A stretch of DNA of 64,000 nucleotides from Mytilus galloprovincialis (lineage: Eukaryota > Mollusca > Bivalvia > Mytilida > Mytilidae), in contig NC_134839.1 of NCBI RefSeq assembly GCF_965363235.1, forward strand, positions 58,805,560 through 58,869,559, given 5' to 3'. Below, in pieces: positions 23,306 through 37,600 of the stretch. The notes beneath the pieces were generated by a model that saw only the letters and a program-made list of their open reading frames with translations, had not been told where the DNA came from and made no database searches. Both the position numbers and the translations under genes were made by a program. Each line of letters starts with the position of its first letter. Position 1 is the stretch's first letter.

Positions 23306-24599
23306 ATGTTGTATTGTTTTGAGGTGATTAACTGTCAATTTTATTTTAAGAAGTTACTATTTTTAAAATGCTGTTCTCAAGATTTCAGATATTGAAAAGA
23401 ATATTTATTCAAATATGCAAAAACAAAGGGGTGGGAGGGTTAACATCTTTTTTGTGGGAGGGGTCAATTTGCAACAGCAAAGTGTATTGCACAAAAGCAA
23501 AAAACTGAATAAAAATTTAAATCACATAACCAGTTCAAGAACTGCATAAAAAACACACAAAATATTATAATTGAGTAAGTCCTTTTGCTAGTCTTATTCA
23601 TGGTTAAGAATTTTTAATCTGTTCCACATTGAGACTATCCATTTACTTTGTTTGCTTTATGAGGTTAGAAAATACTATGGTGGCAATCAGAAACCATAAG
23701 TCAAAGAAATGACAAAACCAATAGAAAAACATTGAAAAGACAAACAAAAGTCCACAAAACATTACACAGAAAACTAAAAAATTAAGCAAAAAGAATCAAA
23801 TCAAAAGTAATGATTTTCTATTATCAGCTCAAGAAGAGTTAAAGGAGTTTCTGCTACACAAGTGGCACTCTTCACTTAAAATGGCAAGTAAAAAAAAAAC
23901 AACATAATCAGTTATGTCAATATTGAAGTATAGGAAATAGTTGTGGTTACAGGTAGAAGCTTTGTACTTCAGATAAACGATTGTTTGATTGGTTGGTTGG
24001 TGCTATAATCTACTTTCAGTACTATGTGTTATATTGTGGCTGTCAGTTTTTATTGGTGAAGAAATTGAGATGTCAGGAGAGAACCACTGACATTTGATAG
24101 AAAATCAGATTGAAGAATACCATGACCTCATTTTCATGGTTTTATTGATCAAAGTTGAATGTTCACAGATAAATACAGTTACTAAAAGGTTAACTATATT
24201 TATGCCCCTGCCGTCTCAAAGGGGGCAATAAGTTTTACTGTTCGTCTGTACATCTGTACAGATCAAGTTTGAATTTGAACTGTTCTCGAGTTATGCCCCT
24301 TGACAAATTAATAAATTGCTGCATTATTGTTTCCGTTCTCTGAACTTAAGTTTGCCTCTACCAAATGCTATGAATTCCTGTAGTACACAATGCTAATTAT
24401 CACAATATACACATCAAGATGAAGTGTGTCCCTTTTATTGATCTAAGGTTATGCCACTTTACAAATCGAAAAATTACTGATTTTTGTTGAGCCTGCAACT
24501 TTTGTGACCGTGATCTTGCGGTAACAGCTGTGTTCGTTAACTTTTTAAAAGCTTTATATTTTAAAAGGTGGAATACCTGGATGTTTTATACTCTGTATA

Positions 24600-25500
24600 T
24601 AGATGCCTTATGTTATAAAGTTTGTCTTTCCCATGTCCATTGTCCTTGAACTCATTTTTAATGGTTCAGTGACCACTTGAAAAAGATTTTTTATAATGTT
24701 AATTTCTCTCTTATTATGAGAAATAGGATAACTATAGTTGGTATGTGCCTACCTTGCAAGGTCCTCATGCCTGTCAGACAATTTTCAAATGACCTTGATC
24801 TTAAATGATTCAGAGAACAAGGTTTAGTTTTAGTGGTCAAGTCCATATCTTAATTACTATAAGCACAAGGTCTAGCATATTTGATATATGGAGGAACTGT
24901 AAAGTGTACATGTCCAGCTGGCAGGTGTCATCTGACCTTGACTTAATTTTCATGGTTCAGTGGTTATAGTTAAGTTTTTGTGTTTTGGTCTGTTTTTCTA
25001 ATATATACTGTATGCAATAGGTCTACTTTATTTGGTGTATGAAATGATTGTAGGGTGTACATGTCTAGCTGGCAGGTGTCATCTGACCTTGACCTCATTT
25101 TCATGGTTCAGTGGTCAGTTAAGTTTTTGAGTTTTGGTCTTTTTTCTAATATTATATGCAATAGGTCAACTATATTTGGTGATGTACATGTCAATCTTAC
25201 AGGTTTCATTTGACATTGACCTCATTTTTACTGTTCATTGTTCAGTGTTAAGTTTTTGTGTTTTGCTCTGTTTTTCTTAAACTACAAGCAATAGGTCAAC
25301 TATATTTGTTGTATTGAAGAATTGTAAGCTGAACATGTCTGCCTGCAGGCATGGTTCATCTGACCTTGACCTCATTTTCATGGTTCATTAGTCAATGCTT
25401 AGTTTTCTTGGTTTAGTCTGTTACTTAGAAACTATAAGCAATGTATTTCTTGTTTGGTTTATATAACCTTGACCTCATTTTCCTGGAGCATGTTTCAAAG
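24600..25500 (+). repeat. Degenerate tandem block, unit about 130-150 bp
   Basis: 'catgtccagctggcaggtgt', 'catctgaccttgacctcatt' and 'caataggtcaactatatttg' recur at about 24910, 25059, 25188 and 25335. No coding capacity. Confidence 0.7.
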
Positions 25501-28500
25501 TAAAATGTAAAGAGTAGTATGAAAATTAAATTCATGATAACTTTTCTACATTAAAACAACCTTAAAAGTTTGGTTAAAATGTGAAAAGGTGACAAGATAT
25601 AAAATTAGTTTTAAGGGTAAATGTCGAATAGTAATGGCCAAGTCTTTCCTTGCTAGTCTTTTGTCACATTTAAGACAAAAGTGAATAATTTGAAGTTTGG
25701 AATTTACTCTGCATAGTTGTAGACTAATATGAACCTGTTGTGTTGTATTATGTTATCATTGCCAGAAATAATACCAGTATGTCACACCAATAACAATTTT
25801 TGACACAGGTACATGCAATACAAATTTGAACCAAATAAGTCTGGACCTTTTTTCAAATAAATTAATTTATTTCTCTTTAATATTTTCTAACAAGATTTAT
25901 AATTTTACATTGTTTTATTTTCTGTCTAACATGTAAAAAGAGTATAATATAAAGAAATATAATAGTCCAATAACACCTCAATAGGTAGTTGAAATGAGCT
26001 TAAGCATTTTTTCAAACAATAGAACTGTTATGTAATACCTCATCCTATACCTAATAATTTATAAAAATAATAAATAAATATTTTGCACCAAAATTTGTTT
26101 AAAAATATATAAATAACTACATATTTATAACATATTCAAAAAACTTCCAATTCTAAGAGTATCCTCCGATTGAGGATCTTATCTTTTTATCTTTTTTTTT
26201 TTATTTACGTGTTACATGTAAAACGTTCATACCTGAAAAGAACAAATAACAAAAATAAATAATAAATTAATCTGTTTCCAGGTCCATAAGTGCATTTTTA
26301 AATATTTTCCCTAATATTTTTCCCAATCTAAAAACTCTAATTATGGTGGATAGTATAAAAGATATTTTTCTGGCATAATGTGGCTTCATTATTATTCGTT
26401 GGCTACACATTTTTGTTAGTTTCCTTGGTACAGGCCAATGAACTACAAATTTCTATAAAGTTGTATCCAGACTTTGGCAGAACAACAAAATCACATATCC
26501 AGGAAAATGCAAGGTTTCCGAAATCCACGAAAATCAGAACCCACAAAAAATAAATGAATCCACGGTATACCAAAATATATTAAATATACAGAGTGAGCTT
26601 TTAAATAAAGACAATACAAAGAATATATCACTGAGCTCTTCTTTAAGCTACAGGTTATGCAAAATCATATTATATCATTAGGATAATTAAGTGAATAAAC
26701 ACTATCAAGTGACTAGAAAAAAAAACTGATTGACAGAAATATGATGTCACACAAAAGATAATTCAGTTTGTATTTATAGATTTTTGTAGGGTTTAAAACA
26801 AGAAGGTATTTTTATCTGCGTTAAACTAATCGAAAGGGCTCAGATGAGATATAAACAATAAACATACTCTTGTTTGTATAACCAAAGGTATTCTTGTTAG
26901 TGCTATTTCCTTTGACCATGAAGTGATATTAAGATGATGATCACTGTACTTGAGTGTAAAACATATCAGTCAAGAAGCCTGAGATGGAAAGATAAAAGGA
27001 AAGGAGTTGGTTCAGTAAGACCCCTTTTTGGCCCCAAAATATAGCAGTTTTACAAAATTGTCAAAAATGTAATCTTTTAGCTATTAAGTAGAAATGTAGA
27101 ATGCTTCTGCTACATGAATATGGGCTGTTTTTGACAATACAATGCACAAATATCGGGTACTAGCATCATAAAGTCATGCTAAATTACTGAAATCTTCACA
27201 ATTTTAGCATTTTAGTTAAATTTTAGACTGTTTCCGTCGTAAATGAAAGTGGCTGCATACGTGTTTATTCATAATATTGAAATGAAAGCTGTATTTGATG
27301 ATATTACATAACACATATAAAGGTTGAGGATGAACACGGATGCGACAACTTTCAATTTTGACAAAAACCATCTGAAAAGTGACATTTTTTTGCATATTTG
27401 ATAGATTATTTCATATTTAAGCTTGAATTGGAGCGTTTTTCATGACTAAATCAGTTAAAATCTTTCGCATAAACTAATTGAATCAATTTAAATAGACACT
27501 TAAAGTGTTTAAAAATGTCCAAAATCTTTCGTCAAATGAACCGGAAATTTGAGGCCAAAATCAGCCCTTACCGGACCTTTACTCCTTTGAGAAATAACAC
27601 AAAAAATACCAAATGATAATGTCAGATCTTATTTTCTTGCTTTAAAACTAAATAGATAAATTTTCAGTACATGAAATTGAAAATAGAAATGGGGAATGTG
27701 TCAAAGAGACAACAACAGATGAAAGAGTAGAAAACAGCCAAATTAAGGCTGTCTATTTGTAGGAAGATGATAATGTCAAATAAACTATAAGGGATTTTTT
27801 TCTTTTCAAATAATGATTATTTCAAGCATTACTGTCAAGTTTTGTAACAATCAGTTCAATTGTTCAAGAGAAATTTAGTACAGTATAATGTAAGACGGAC
27901 ACATACAGATATTTGAGTAGAATTTCTTCAAAAATTCATATAACACCACATCAGGATAAAATACGGTATAGACCATTAAAAGGTCAAAAATTCATTTCAT
28001 CTGCATAAAACAATTGAAAAGGACACAGCTAAAGACTGATAAAATAAACATCTCTTATTCACCTCTTTGTCTTCATTTGAATATCCTTTTTTTGGTCCCT
28101 TATTCTTCCCTCAAAATTTTAACTTTTGTGGTTAATTATCATAAGAAATGTGAAAATAAATGAGTTATTGAAGTGATAAAGCAGAAATAACTACCCTTAC
28201 AAAATTGAAATAAAAATAAAATATCAAGAAAAATTTAAGTCAATTTTGTTTCTTGAATATTCATATATCACTTCTGACACTACAGTCATCTGTATAAATT
28301 CACTTTTACATATTACAAAATTCTTTACAGTTTTGTCTGTTAGAAGTGCCAACATCGCATCAATACAGTTTTTAATTAAAATATTTTTATCATCAGTTCA
28401 TCATGAAAAAGTTCTCAATATTCAATCTGCTACCGTTTAATTTCATTTAATATGTAACAGAATTATTGCACCAAGTTTCACCATACAGAATAATATTACT

Positions 28501-28653
28501 ATACTAGACAAGACAAGGTTGTTCCAATGATGTCATGTACAATATTGTATTGATTTCTGTACTGCACATGTACACCCTACCATTTCTGTATGGTTGTGTA
28601 TTGTATGGTATTGATTTATCTCATAATTATCACAATTCTGTCATGGTCATGTA
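25501..28653. other. Gene-free stretch and presumed CDK5RAP3 3' region
   Basis: AT-rich. At about 26995 and 27590, 'aaaggaaaggagttggttca' and its approximate inverse ('ggacctttactcctttga') could be ends of an old TIR element, but no target duplication is clear. A retroelement-tail fragment ('aaatggggaatgtgtcaaag') lies at 27680-27740. Sequence just below 28653 should be the 3' untranslated region of the minus-strand gene. No second gene found. Confidence 0.4.
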
Positions 28654-31600
28654 TCATACAGTATTAATTTCTCCCATAATGTTCACATTCCTGTCTTTGT
28701 ATTTCTTTGATATTTCTATTTCCATCTGTAAAGAGAGCAATAAATAAGGTAAATTTAGTATTTATTGTGTGCTTTTGTCATGGCAATTGTCATTTGAAAT
28801 AGTATGGTTTTATGAAATGCTCAATACAAATAAAGATATTTTAAAGGAGTTTTTAAAAATGCAAGTTCTAACTATTATGCAATACTTATCCAATAGTATT
28901 TTTTTAATGATAAAAAACATCTGAATTTGATAGATATTTAAAATATTGGTACATTGTAAAATAAAAGAGTATTTATGTTACGACTTCATTTGAGAGTACA
29001 ACTATTGTATAATACAGTGAAAGGATCAGAATGGATTTTCTTTCAAATGATTACTGTAAATTCAGAAATTATTGCGATGTTTTTATTATTGCAAAAAATG
29101 CGACAGGGTAATAATAGCAATAATAATAAAAATTCACATTTTGAAATCTTTTATATGAATCAAACAGGATTTTTCCTGAACTAAGCAAAAATCAAAATCA
29201 TGTTTTAGTCTATAATGACAAAATCACAATATCAAATGCACCAATAATTTCTAAATCTACAGTAGAAAATATTTGGTATGCTCATTTATAAATATATTAG
29301 CCAATGTTTGCTATTGCCATTTTTTCTTCTGCTTTTCTAAATATTCCTTCTTTTTAAAGGTCTTTGAACTTTTTTTGATTGCCAAAAGAAATGCAGTATT
29401 TTACCTGTTTCTGCACTTCTCTTGTTTTCTTTATAATCAGGTCTAATTTAGGTTGTATTTCTGTCTGTTCTTGTATTGCTTCATCTCGCTTCACTACCAT
29501 TTCCTTTTCATGAAAAGTCATTTTATCTGCTAAAGTTAATATCTGTTTCAAATCATCTCTCAGTCTGTCTACATATCTGCAAAAATACCAAACAAATGAA
29601 GAGATAATCAATAATTAAAACATTGACATTTTACTGTTTCTATAAAAAAAATAGAACCTTCACTACTATAAATTATATGTTATGTTTTCTTCTGGACTTA
29701 TTTGACCCTGCATATTAACTACAAATTTTAAAAGATGTATGAAACAGTTTTAAAAAATCACAATTTTTAATCTGTCAGATTATGTCAATTATAGGTTTGG
29801 TGTGCAAGGATCCGGAAATTTTTTCACCTAATTTCAGTCATTTTCATATAACTTAAAAGTTGGTGCCCCTTTTCAAAAACATTGTCAAAATCTCATTACT
29901 GCATGAGTATGCTCATACTCGTAGCATCAACGAACTTGTTTCACTGTTGCATCGCATTTACTTCATGATTTATCCTACCATTTTCCTAAAATCGATCAAG
30001 AGCAATTAAGGGAAGGCAACAGTTTAAAAATAAAATGATTTTAATGACTCAAAATGATAATTTTCTCAGTCATAGCTTACGTTTCTTTTGATTCTGAAGT
30101 CGAAATTAAAACCGGATGTACTGCGATAATACTAAAACGAACAATTACGGACTCATTTCCGGGATTAGTTTTGTTGTTCAAATTCACAGGAAAACATCCG
30201 CTTTTTGATGTTTTACCTTTAATAATGTAAGAATATTAATGAAAATAGTTGCACTTGCTTTATTTAGCATGAAGCAATTTTAAATTTACGATTTAGTGTC
30301 AAATCTGCGGAAGAGAATTTCAGGCATGCGTATTATATAGTAAGGGAGCTACCATTTGATTTTTATGGGGGGGCTAGGATGAAAAATTTTGTCCTGCATT
30401 TTTTTTTAGTTGTAATCTCTGTCCTGCCTTTTTATTTTTCACTCTATTCGGTCCTGCCTTTTTTTTTTATTAGTTTATCCTGACTTTTTTTACCTAAATT
30501 GTCATCCTGCCTTTTTTTTTTGCAAAGTGTCTCATCCTGCCTTTTTTTTTTACTCAAAACTCCTGTCCTGCCTATTTTTTTCAAATTTCATCCTAGCCCC
30601 CCCCCATAAAAATCAAATGGTAGCTCCCTAAACAAAGCACGTGTGTTAGTAGTGAAAAAAATCTTTTTTCTATGTAAATTAAATCAAGTTTTAATTAAAT
30701 TTTAATCATAATTGATAATTGTCTTAGCTGAAAAGTAATTAAATAATGAAGACAGTTGGTATAATTTTAATTTCTTTATAATTTGGAGCTTGTGATTAAT
30801 AGTCCGGTGTGAATTAAAAACACAGGTAAAGAGATTAGCGATCATTAGCCAATAGCTCCCCGAGGCATTAATATAGTTATTAGGAGGGCCCTCAGGATTA
30901 TAACACTTTACTGGAGTGGCAGTTTAATTACATAAAATCGATAAGAAAACAAAACATGTTCAATATGGCGATTTTGAAACTCGATCTCAAGGAAATGACC
31001 GAAATTATTTCTGTTGAAAAATAAAATTTGACCTAAATCCCAATAAATGATTTAGGACTTTTGAGTTTCCGAATCGGTCATGTCTGGCATATATGACCGT
31101 TTCCGGACCCTTGTTGGTGTGTATTAACACAATTGGATATTGACATCATATTAATGATTTTTTGTTGTTGAAAAATTAAAGGATGAGCATTAAGCATAAC
31201 CACATAAAAATAATGACAGCATTCCTATTGCGTACTTTCCATTTCTTTGTAGGAACAATCCAGCATCATAAGATATATCTCCCAGTGTATTTGATATTCC
31301 AGAGCTTGCATTTCCCTATCATGATTTCTTTGATACAAGAATGCAGCTTATGAGGAAGATATTGAACCAAGTGTCATTTATTTCTTTGGCTTAAGCCATC
31401 TCGTGATAAAAGTTTACCAAAACCATCTTGATTTGATTGAATGTTATGGTATATCTGTATCACAGGTGATCATTGATATATTCCAATTGTTGTTGCCATT
31501 TGGTTGATGAAAACTAAAGTTGGAGAATGGAAACAAAACAATTAGATTTTTATTTGTTTATAAAGGGGCATAACTCAAGAGTGATGTCACCCAATTACAA

Positions 31601-34600
31601 ACTTGGTCTGCATTATATGTGATAATAAGCATTGTGTATAAGTTTCATAACAATTGGTTGAGGCAAACTAAAGTTAAAACTAAATGCCACGTCCCCTGCA
31701 GCGGGGGTAAAAAATGGTAACTTAAAATATACATTTCCCACATTATCCCTTTAATAGATATCGGTTATAGAAGTAAAATAAAATATTCATCTTATTATCC
31801 AAGTATAGAGACGCAGAAACTTAATTTTACCTTGGTGAGTTTCTTATCAACATTAAATGATGCATCTTCACAGTTGTCAATTGACTATGAATGTCCTTGA
31901 CCTTTATAAGCATGCCTTCTACTGTTTCCCTGGTTACTTGAAGTGACGATGGAGCTGACTGAAATTGACTGCTGGATAAAAAGTTTCCTTCTTCCTTCAT
32001 TTCTTCTAGCCTCTGAACCAAAAATGCTTCTACCTACAATATGTATAAACTCCTTTTTAAAAGTATAATTATTCAAGAATAAGATTATCACTGACGTTAA
32101 CCATAAAGAAATTTATTATCACAATTTATTTTGCGACATTTGCAAGTAGAGAAGTAACACAAATGTAAAGCGTAAACATATATAATCATGATTGATTTTT
32201 AGGTGTTTTAACGCCACTTCTAAGCACGGCATTTAGGCTGTTTCTCGGTGGCAAGTTTTTAATGGAGGAGGAAGAGGGAGTGCCAGGAGAAAACCACCGA
32301 CCCTTAATAGGAAAACGGACAATCCTAGTCAATTAAGACTGGAGTCGAATGCACCCGCAAGAGCGGGATTCAAACTTACAACCTCAGTGTTGACTGGATA
32401 GTGATTATAGTAGTAACTACTTAGACCACTCAGCCCCGAGACCCCTCACAATAAGAAAGTTCGCAAAATAAATACAGTAGTTGCGAAGTCATCCAGAAAG
32501 GTTCAAATGCTAAAAAAAGAATTTACAAAAAAAAGTTGGTTTACAGTGATAATAGTAATTTGCTCAGTTGTAAATATTTGTCACATAAAGTGTGACGCTT
32601 AATTATTGTTATTCTTTATGATTTTTTTCTACTGACAGACAGCTGTGACCATCAAATGCTTGATATGTTCAAACATCCACTTATAACCACCTCTGAAGTT
32701 ATTAGAACATCCTTAAAATATTTTGCGAATATGGACAATGATGGACTTATGTTGGTTGTTTTACCTCTAACAGATCATCTAAGAACATAGCTCTTGTTTT
32801 AGGATTATCTAATAATGATGTAGCATCTTCTCCTTTAGCCACTCCATCTTCTGTAAAATAAAAGAAAGTACATCTTATATACGTGACAGTATGTTGTGTA
32901 AAAGTTGCAAATGAATGCAACTCATTTGTGCAAGTAATCAGTATGTTGTCCAAAGTCAATAGCCTCTTGCCTTTGTTAGTCTTAAAATTGAGAATGGGAC
33001 TTGTATGTTTTTTAATTTTATCTTCTATCTTTCGGCTGCGTTGAAGACCCGTAGGTGGCCTTTGGCTGTTGTATATTTGGTCTGGTTGTTGTCTCTTTGA
33101 TGTATTCCCTATTTCCATTCCCAATTTTATGCTGTCTTTCATTTAGCTATAATTTTCAATTTTGCATGACTATGTAATTTTGCCTTATACATTACACAGA
33201 TATAGTTTTTATAAGGACATTGTAAGATATTTGGCAGATTTTCCTATTGAAATTTGTAATAGCAAAAAATTATTAATAGAATCTAACCAAATCTTCAGTC
33301 ATCATTTTCAGCTTCCAATTCATTCTAAAGAGAAGTGATCAAAGCTTAATAAGTTAGGTATTTGAATTAGTGAGTAAATTATTAAGCCGTATAGCGGGTT
33401 ATTTTTGCGGCTTTAAATTTTTCATTTAATAAGGTAAACAAAATATTTTGGTGGTTATTATTTTGGCGGATGCAAAAATTTTATCAATACCTTTGCATGT
33501 TCACTTTTAAATTAGCGGAATTTATTTTGGCAATTTTGTTCTATCTGCGAAAATTAGCGAAAATTTTCACCCTGCTAAAATAAACTGCTATACAGTATAT
33601 ATATGATCACTGTGTGTGTGTTACATACCTGCATGCTCCACAATAACCAGGTCACTATAGTCTATTCCATTACTGTCTTTGTCTGATTCTACTACACTGA
33701 AATCTATGGCATCCTACAAAGAAGTAGTTGCATCAGTTTGATATAAATACCCCACTTTTTCCCTACAAATACTACAAACATCTAGATGTGTCAATGCCCT
33801 CACTTACTTCCTACAAACCCCATATATATGTCAATTTCATATAAATAACTTCACTCATTGCCTACAAGGCCCATATATGTCAATTTGATATAAATGCACT
33901 CTCTTACTGCCTACAGAGAATTATATGTGTAGGTATGACTTAAATACCCTAACTCAGTAACTCCAAACAACAAGATATGTCAATTATTATCAATACCCTC
34001 ATAAACTGCCAACAAACAACTTATTGTGTCATTTTAATAATACCCTTATTCAATGCCCACAAACAACTGGCATTACAAAATATGTAAGACAGTTCAACAG
34101 ACCACACCACCATAAAATCCTACTCAATTTCAAGAAAATGAACATACTAAGAAAGACGAACACCAATGAACAAAACATGGTCCTTCTTTGGTACTGACAC
34201 AATAGATGGTTTAGCTAAACCAGTTTTATTTGTGTGTTCAAACCTCCCCCTTTTGTCTATTTACACCATGTCAAAAGTAAAACACACAATAACCAACCTG
34301 GACAGTGCATCTATAATTTTGGAAATAATTTGGAAAGTTATGAAAACAGAATTTGGAATTTCATAAATATGTCCAATGAATTACTTGTTTAATGTTTAAT
34401 AAAACAAAATAGAGTTATACTTTGAATAAGGGCTAATGCAGGGGAAATGTATAGTAGTGTTGAACAATATATGATATTTGTTTCTTTTATGTAATTAAGG
34501 TGGCAGAAAATCATTTCTGTTACATATGTCATAAGAGTTATGGATGTTTGGGTATAAACAAAGTGTTGTCCTAACTTCACCTCATATGTTTTTTCTTAGG

Positions 34601-37600
34601 AATAGCCATGAAAATGATAGATATTTACAGTCCTACCTGATTGTCTGTTCCCTCTTCATTTCCTCCTGTTTCTAACGTAATTTCAGACAAGTCTAAGTTT
34701 ATGTCATCAACAAAATCAATGTCAGCAATATTACCATCACCAGCACCCCAGTCAATCTACAGTACATCATAAAAACATTGGTTATATACTCAGAGATTAG
34801 CTCATTTTCAAAAATTATATGACCTTTCAAAGTTTACCAAATGAAAATGAGGAATTTTTATTGATAACTGTTTTCAAATATTTTTTAAAAGTTTGTTTTC
34901 TACATCATATATTTCATTCATATCCATTTTCTACATGTGGCAGCCCTTATCAAATCTTAGTTTGTGCAGCACTGCCTTCCATAGGTAAATATACTATCCT
35001 ACATCCAGAATTCTTGTACACTGCAGTAACACTCACTTAAACAGGATGATCTGTAACTCATGTGCCAACCACAGAAAAACTTGTTTTAAATGTGCCAAAC
35101 TTGGTTGCTTCAATATTACTAAACTAATATGTTGAAATGAATTTCTGAACTTCCATTTCATATGCATCATCAATGGAGACCACTACCTAACTTATTATTT
35201 TGGATAGTACTGAATTTTGATAATTGTGAAAACTATGACAGAATATGTCACTCAAAAATAGAAACGCCCTTTTAAAATTTAAAAGCATTATGTGTATGCT
35301 TTGGTTTCTTGAATTGGTCTCACATTTTGGTCAGTTGTTTAACAATGGAAATAATGCACAATTTTTTTTAAATTTGCAGTTCGTATTATATAAACAAATT
35401 ATCCAACACACTACAACAGATTGCACAAGATGAAGCCTTCAAACATTGACAACAATATAATAATCTGTTAGTTTTAAACATATTTTATTATACTGGATTG
35501 GGAAACAAGTTTAGCAACTTATATTAATCCCTTTCCACATTGTGGGTGCGAGTGCTGCCTTGTAGCCGCATTAGCTTGCTCTTTTTTTAAATCTACAAGG
35601 GTGTCTTTAACGTGCAAGAGATATGGCTCTCTCTTAATAATCTGTTGACACAGAGATGTCACATGTTCATGTAATTTTGATAGTATAATGCAAATGTTGA
35701 AATTAAATACCACTAACATATCATAATTGGCAGGACCAAATAAACTCCATGGAAATGAGATGTGCAAATGCCAATACACCTGCATACCAAATATCAGTGA
35801 CACACCACTAGTACTGTACTAGGGGTGTGGCCAAACAATCTTCATTGAAATCAGATGAGCATAATACATATCTAACTGAAAACCAAATATAGACCTACAT
35901 CTAGTATTTCTCAATAAACTGACTTAATTATCAACTTATACATTGTTTTTAAATAATTAAAATTTAACTGTTGAGAGTGAAGATATATGACATCTATCCA
36001 ATACATGATTTCATAGTGGTGGAATCTGCTTCTCTAATGATTTTTATCCTTCCTTTTCAAAGATTTGCAAAAGGTTGTTTTCTTTTATGTGACATGATCA
36101 GGCAAAGTCACCTTTTTTTTCAGGATGACACAATAAGAAATTCAGAAGAAATAAAGAAAATCTAATGTCATAATTAAATTTTGCCCAATCATTTGTGCAG
36201 AACAGATTTTTCACTAGTGACAAGAAGTATTTTTCTCACACTGTTCAAGAAATGTGAAAATAGCACAAAAATTAGAGAAAAATGATTCTTACATCTGCCG
36301 AGTCTGTTAGAAGATCCTGTTCATCTGTGGTGTCTATGAACAGTTTTGTACAGTCAATTTTCTCAGGTTTTGTTCCTGTCCGCCATTCATATGTTGTAGT
36401 ATTGCCATTTTTGATAATATGTTTTAACATCGGTAAATTATTTTCTCCAAGATCCCTACAAAGTATGAGTAGTAAAATGACTCTTACATATTATTTGTAA
36501 ATAGGTTTACCATCCATACAATACTGTATTAATTTTCAAGAAACAAGTAAAAAGTACAAATACTATGTAAAAATAAGACAAAAACAAGTGGCCCCTTTTC
36601 TCATATTTTAATGCTTGACTGAATATCTGAATATGATCAATTTTTTTTATAATTTTTTTTTTTTTTTATAAATATATCTGTCAAAAATAATTGATAATCG
36701 CTGAATTTTGAAATTGTCCCAGGACATTGCTGATATAAACCTTTGATAAAATTCAGGCAAGAATTGTACAAGTGACAGCACTTTCAATGCAATTGTCAAT
36801 ATAATTAATATTTTCAAGGAGATAACTTTTTTTTTATCAGGCACTCATTATCAAAGAAGGCATAGTCATATCTGATATAAACCTTTGATATAAATTTGAT
36901 AAAAATCTGCCAAGAATTGAACATGTGAGTGCTCTAACAAGACCAGATGGATGGACACCTGGTAATTCTGTGTCCCCTACAAAGCTTCAAGCAGGGAAAA
37001 AAGGTGCATAAGTACATTATGTGACAAAAACTGCATACTCATTTGTTAAAAATTGAACAAAATCTTTGTAGAAATCTGTTGCTAGCGTCAATCCACTCGT
37101 GGAATCACAAATTTTATCAAATGTTTTTGGTAGATCTTCAACAAGAGCAGCTAGCTCTGATTTGATTTTCTTTCCCTGAAAAACATCAAAGAAACATTTA
37201 ACAACAGATGTTTGTTTCTTAATTGATAATTTTATTACATAATCAGTCATATGATGTCATCTTAAATTAAACCAGATGCTCCGCAGGGCGCAGCTTTATA
37301 CGACCGCAGAGGTTGAACCCTGAACGGTTGGGGTAAGTATGGACACAACATTCAAGCTGGATTCAGCTCTAAATTTGGATTGTGATTAAACAGTTGACAC
37401 AGCATAGGTTTCTGACACATAATGAATGTGGTCTAATGAACTTAAATGTTTTTTTGCCTTTGAGCAATTCACTATGCTGTTGAATATTAATCCTCTCAAA
37501 AAAATGTTTGAAGAAATTTTCTTTTTATTTATGAAATCTGGAATGAAAAAAATTGAACCCCCCCCCCCCAATTTTTTTTTCACATCCCCCTTTCCCTTAT

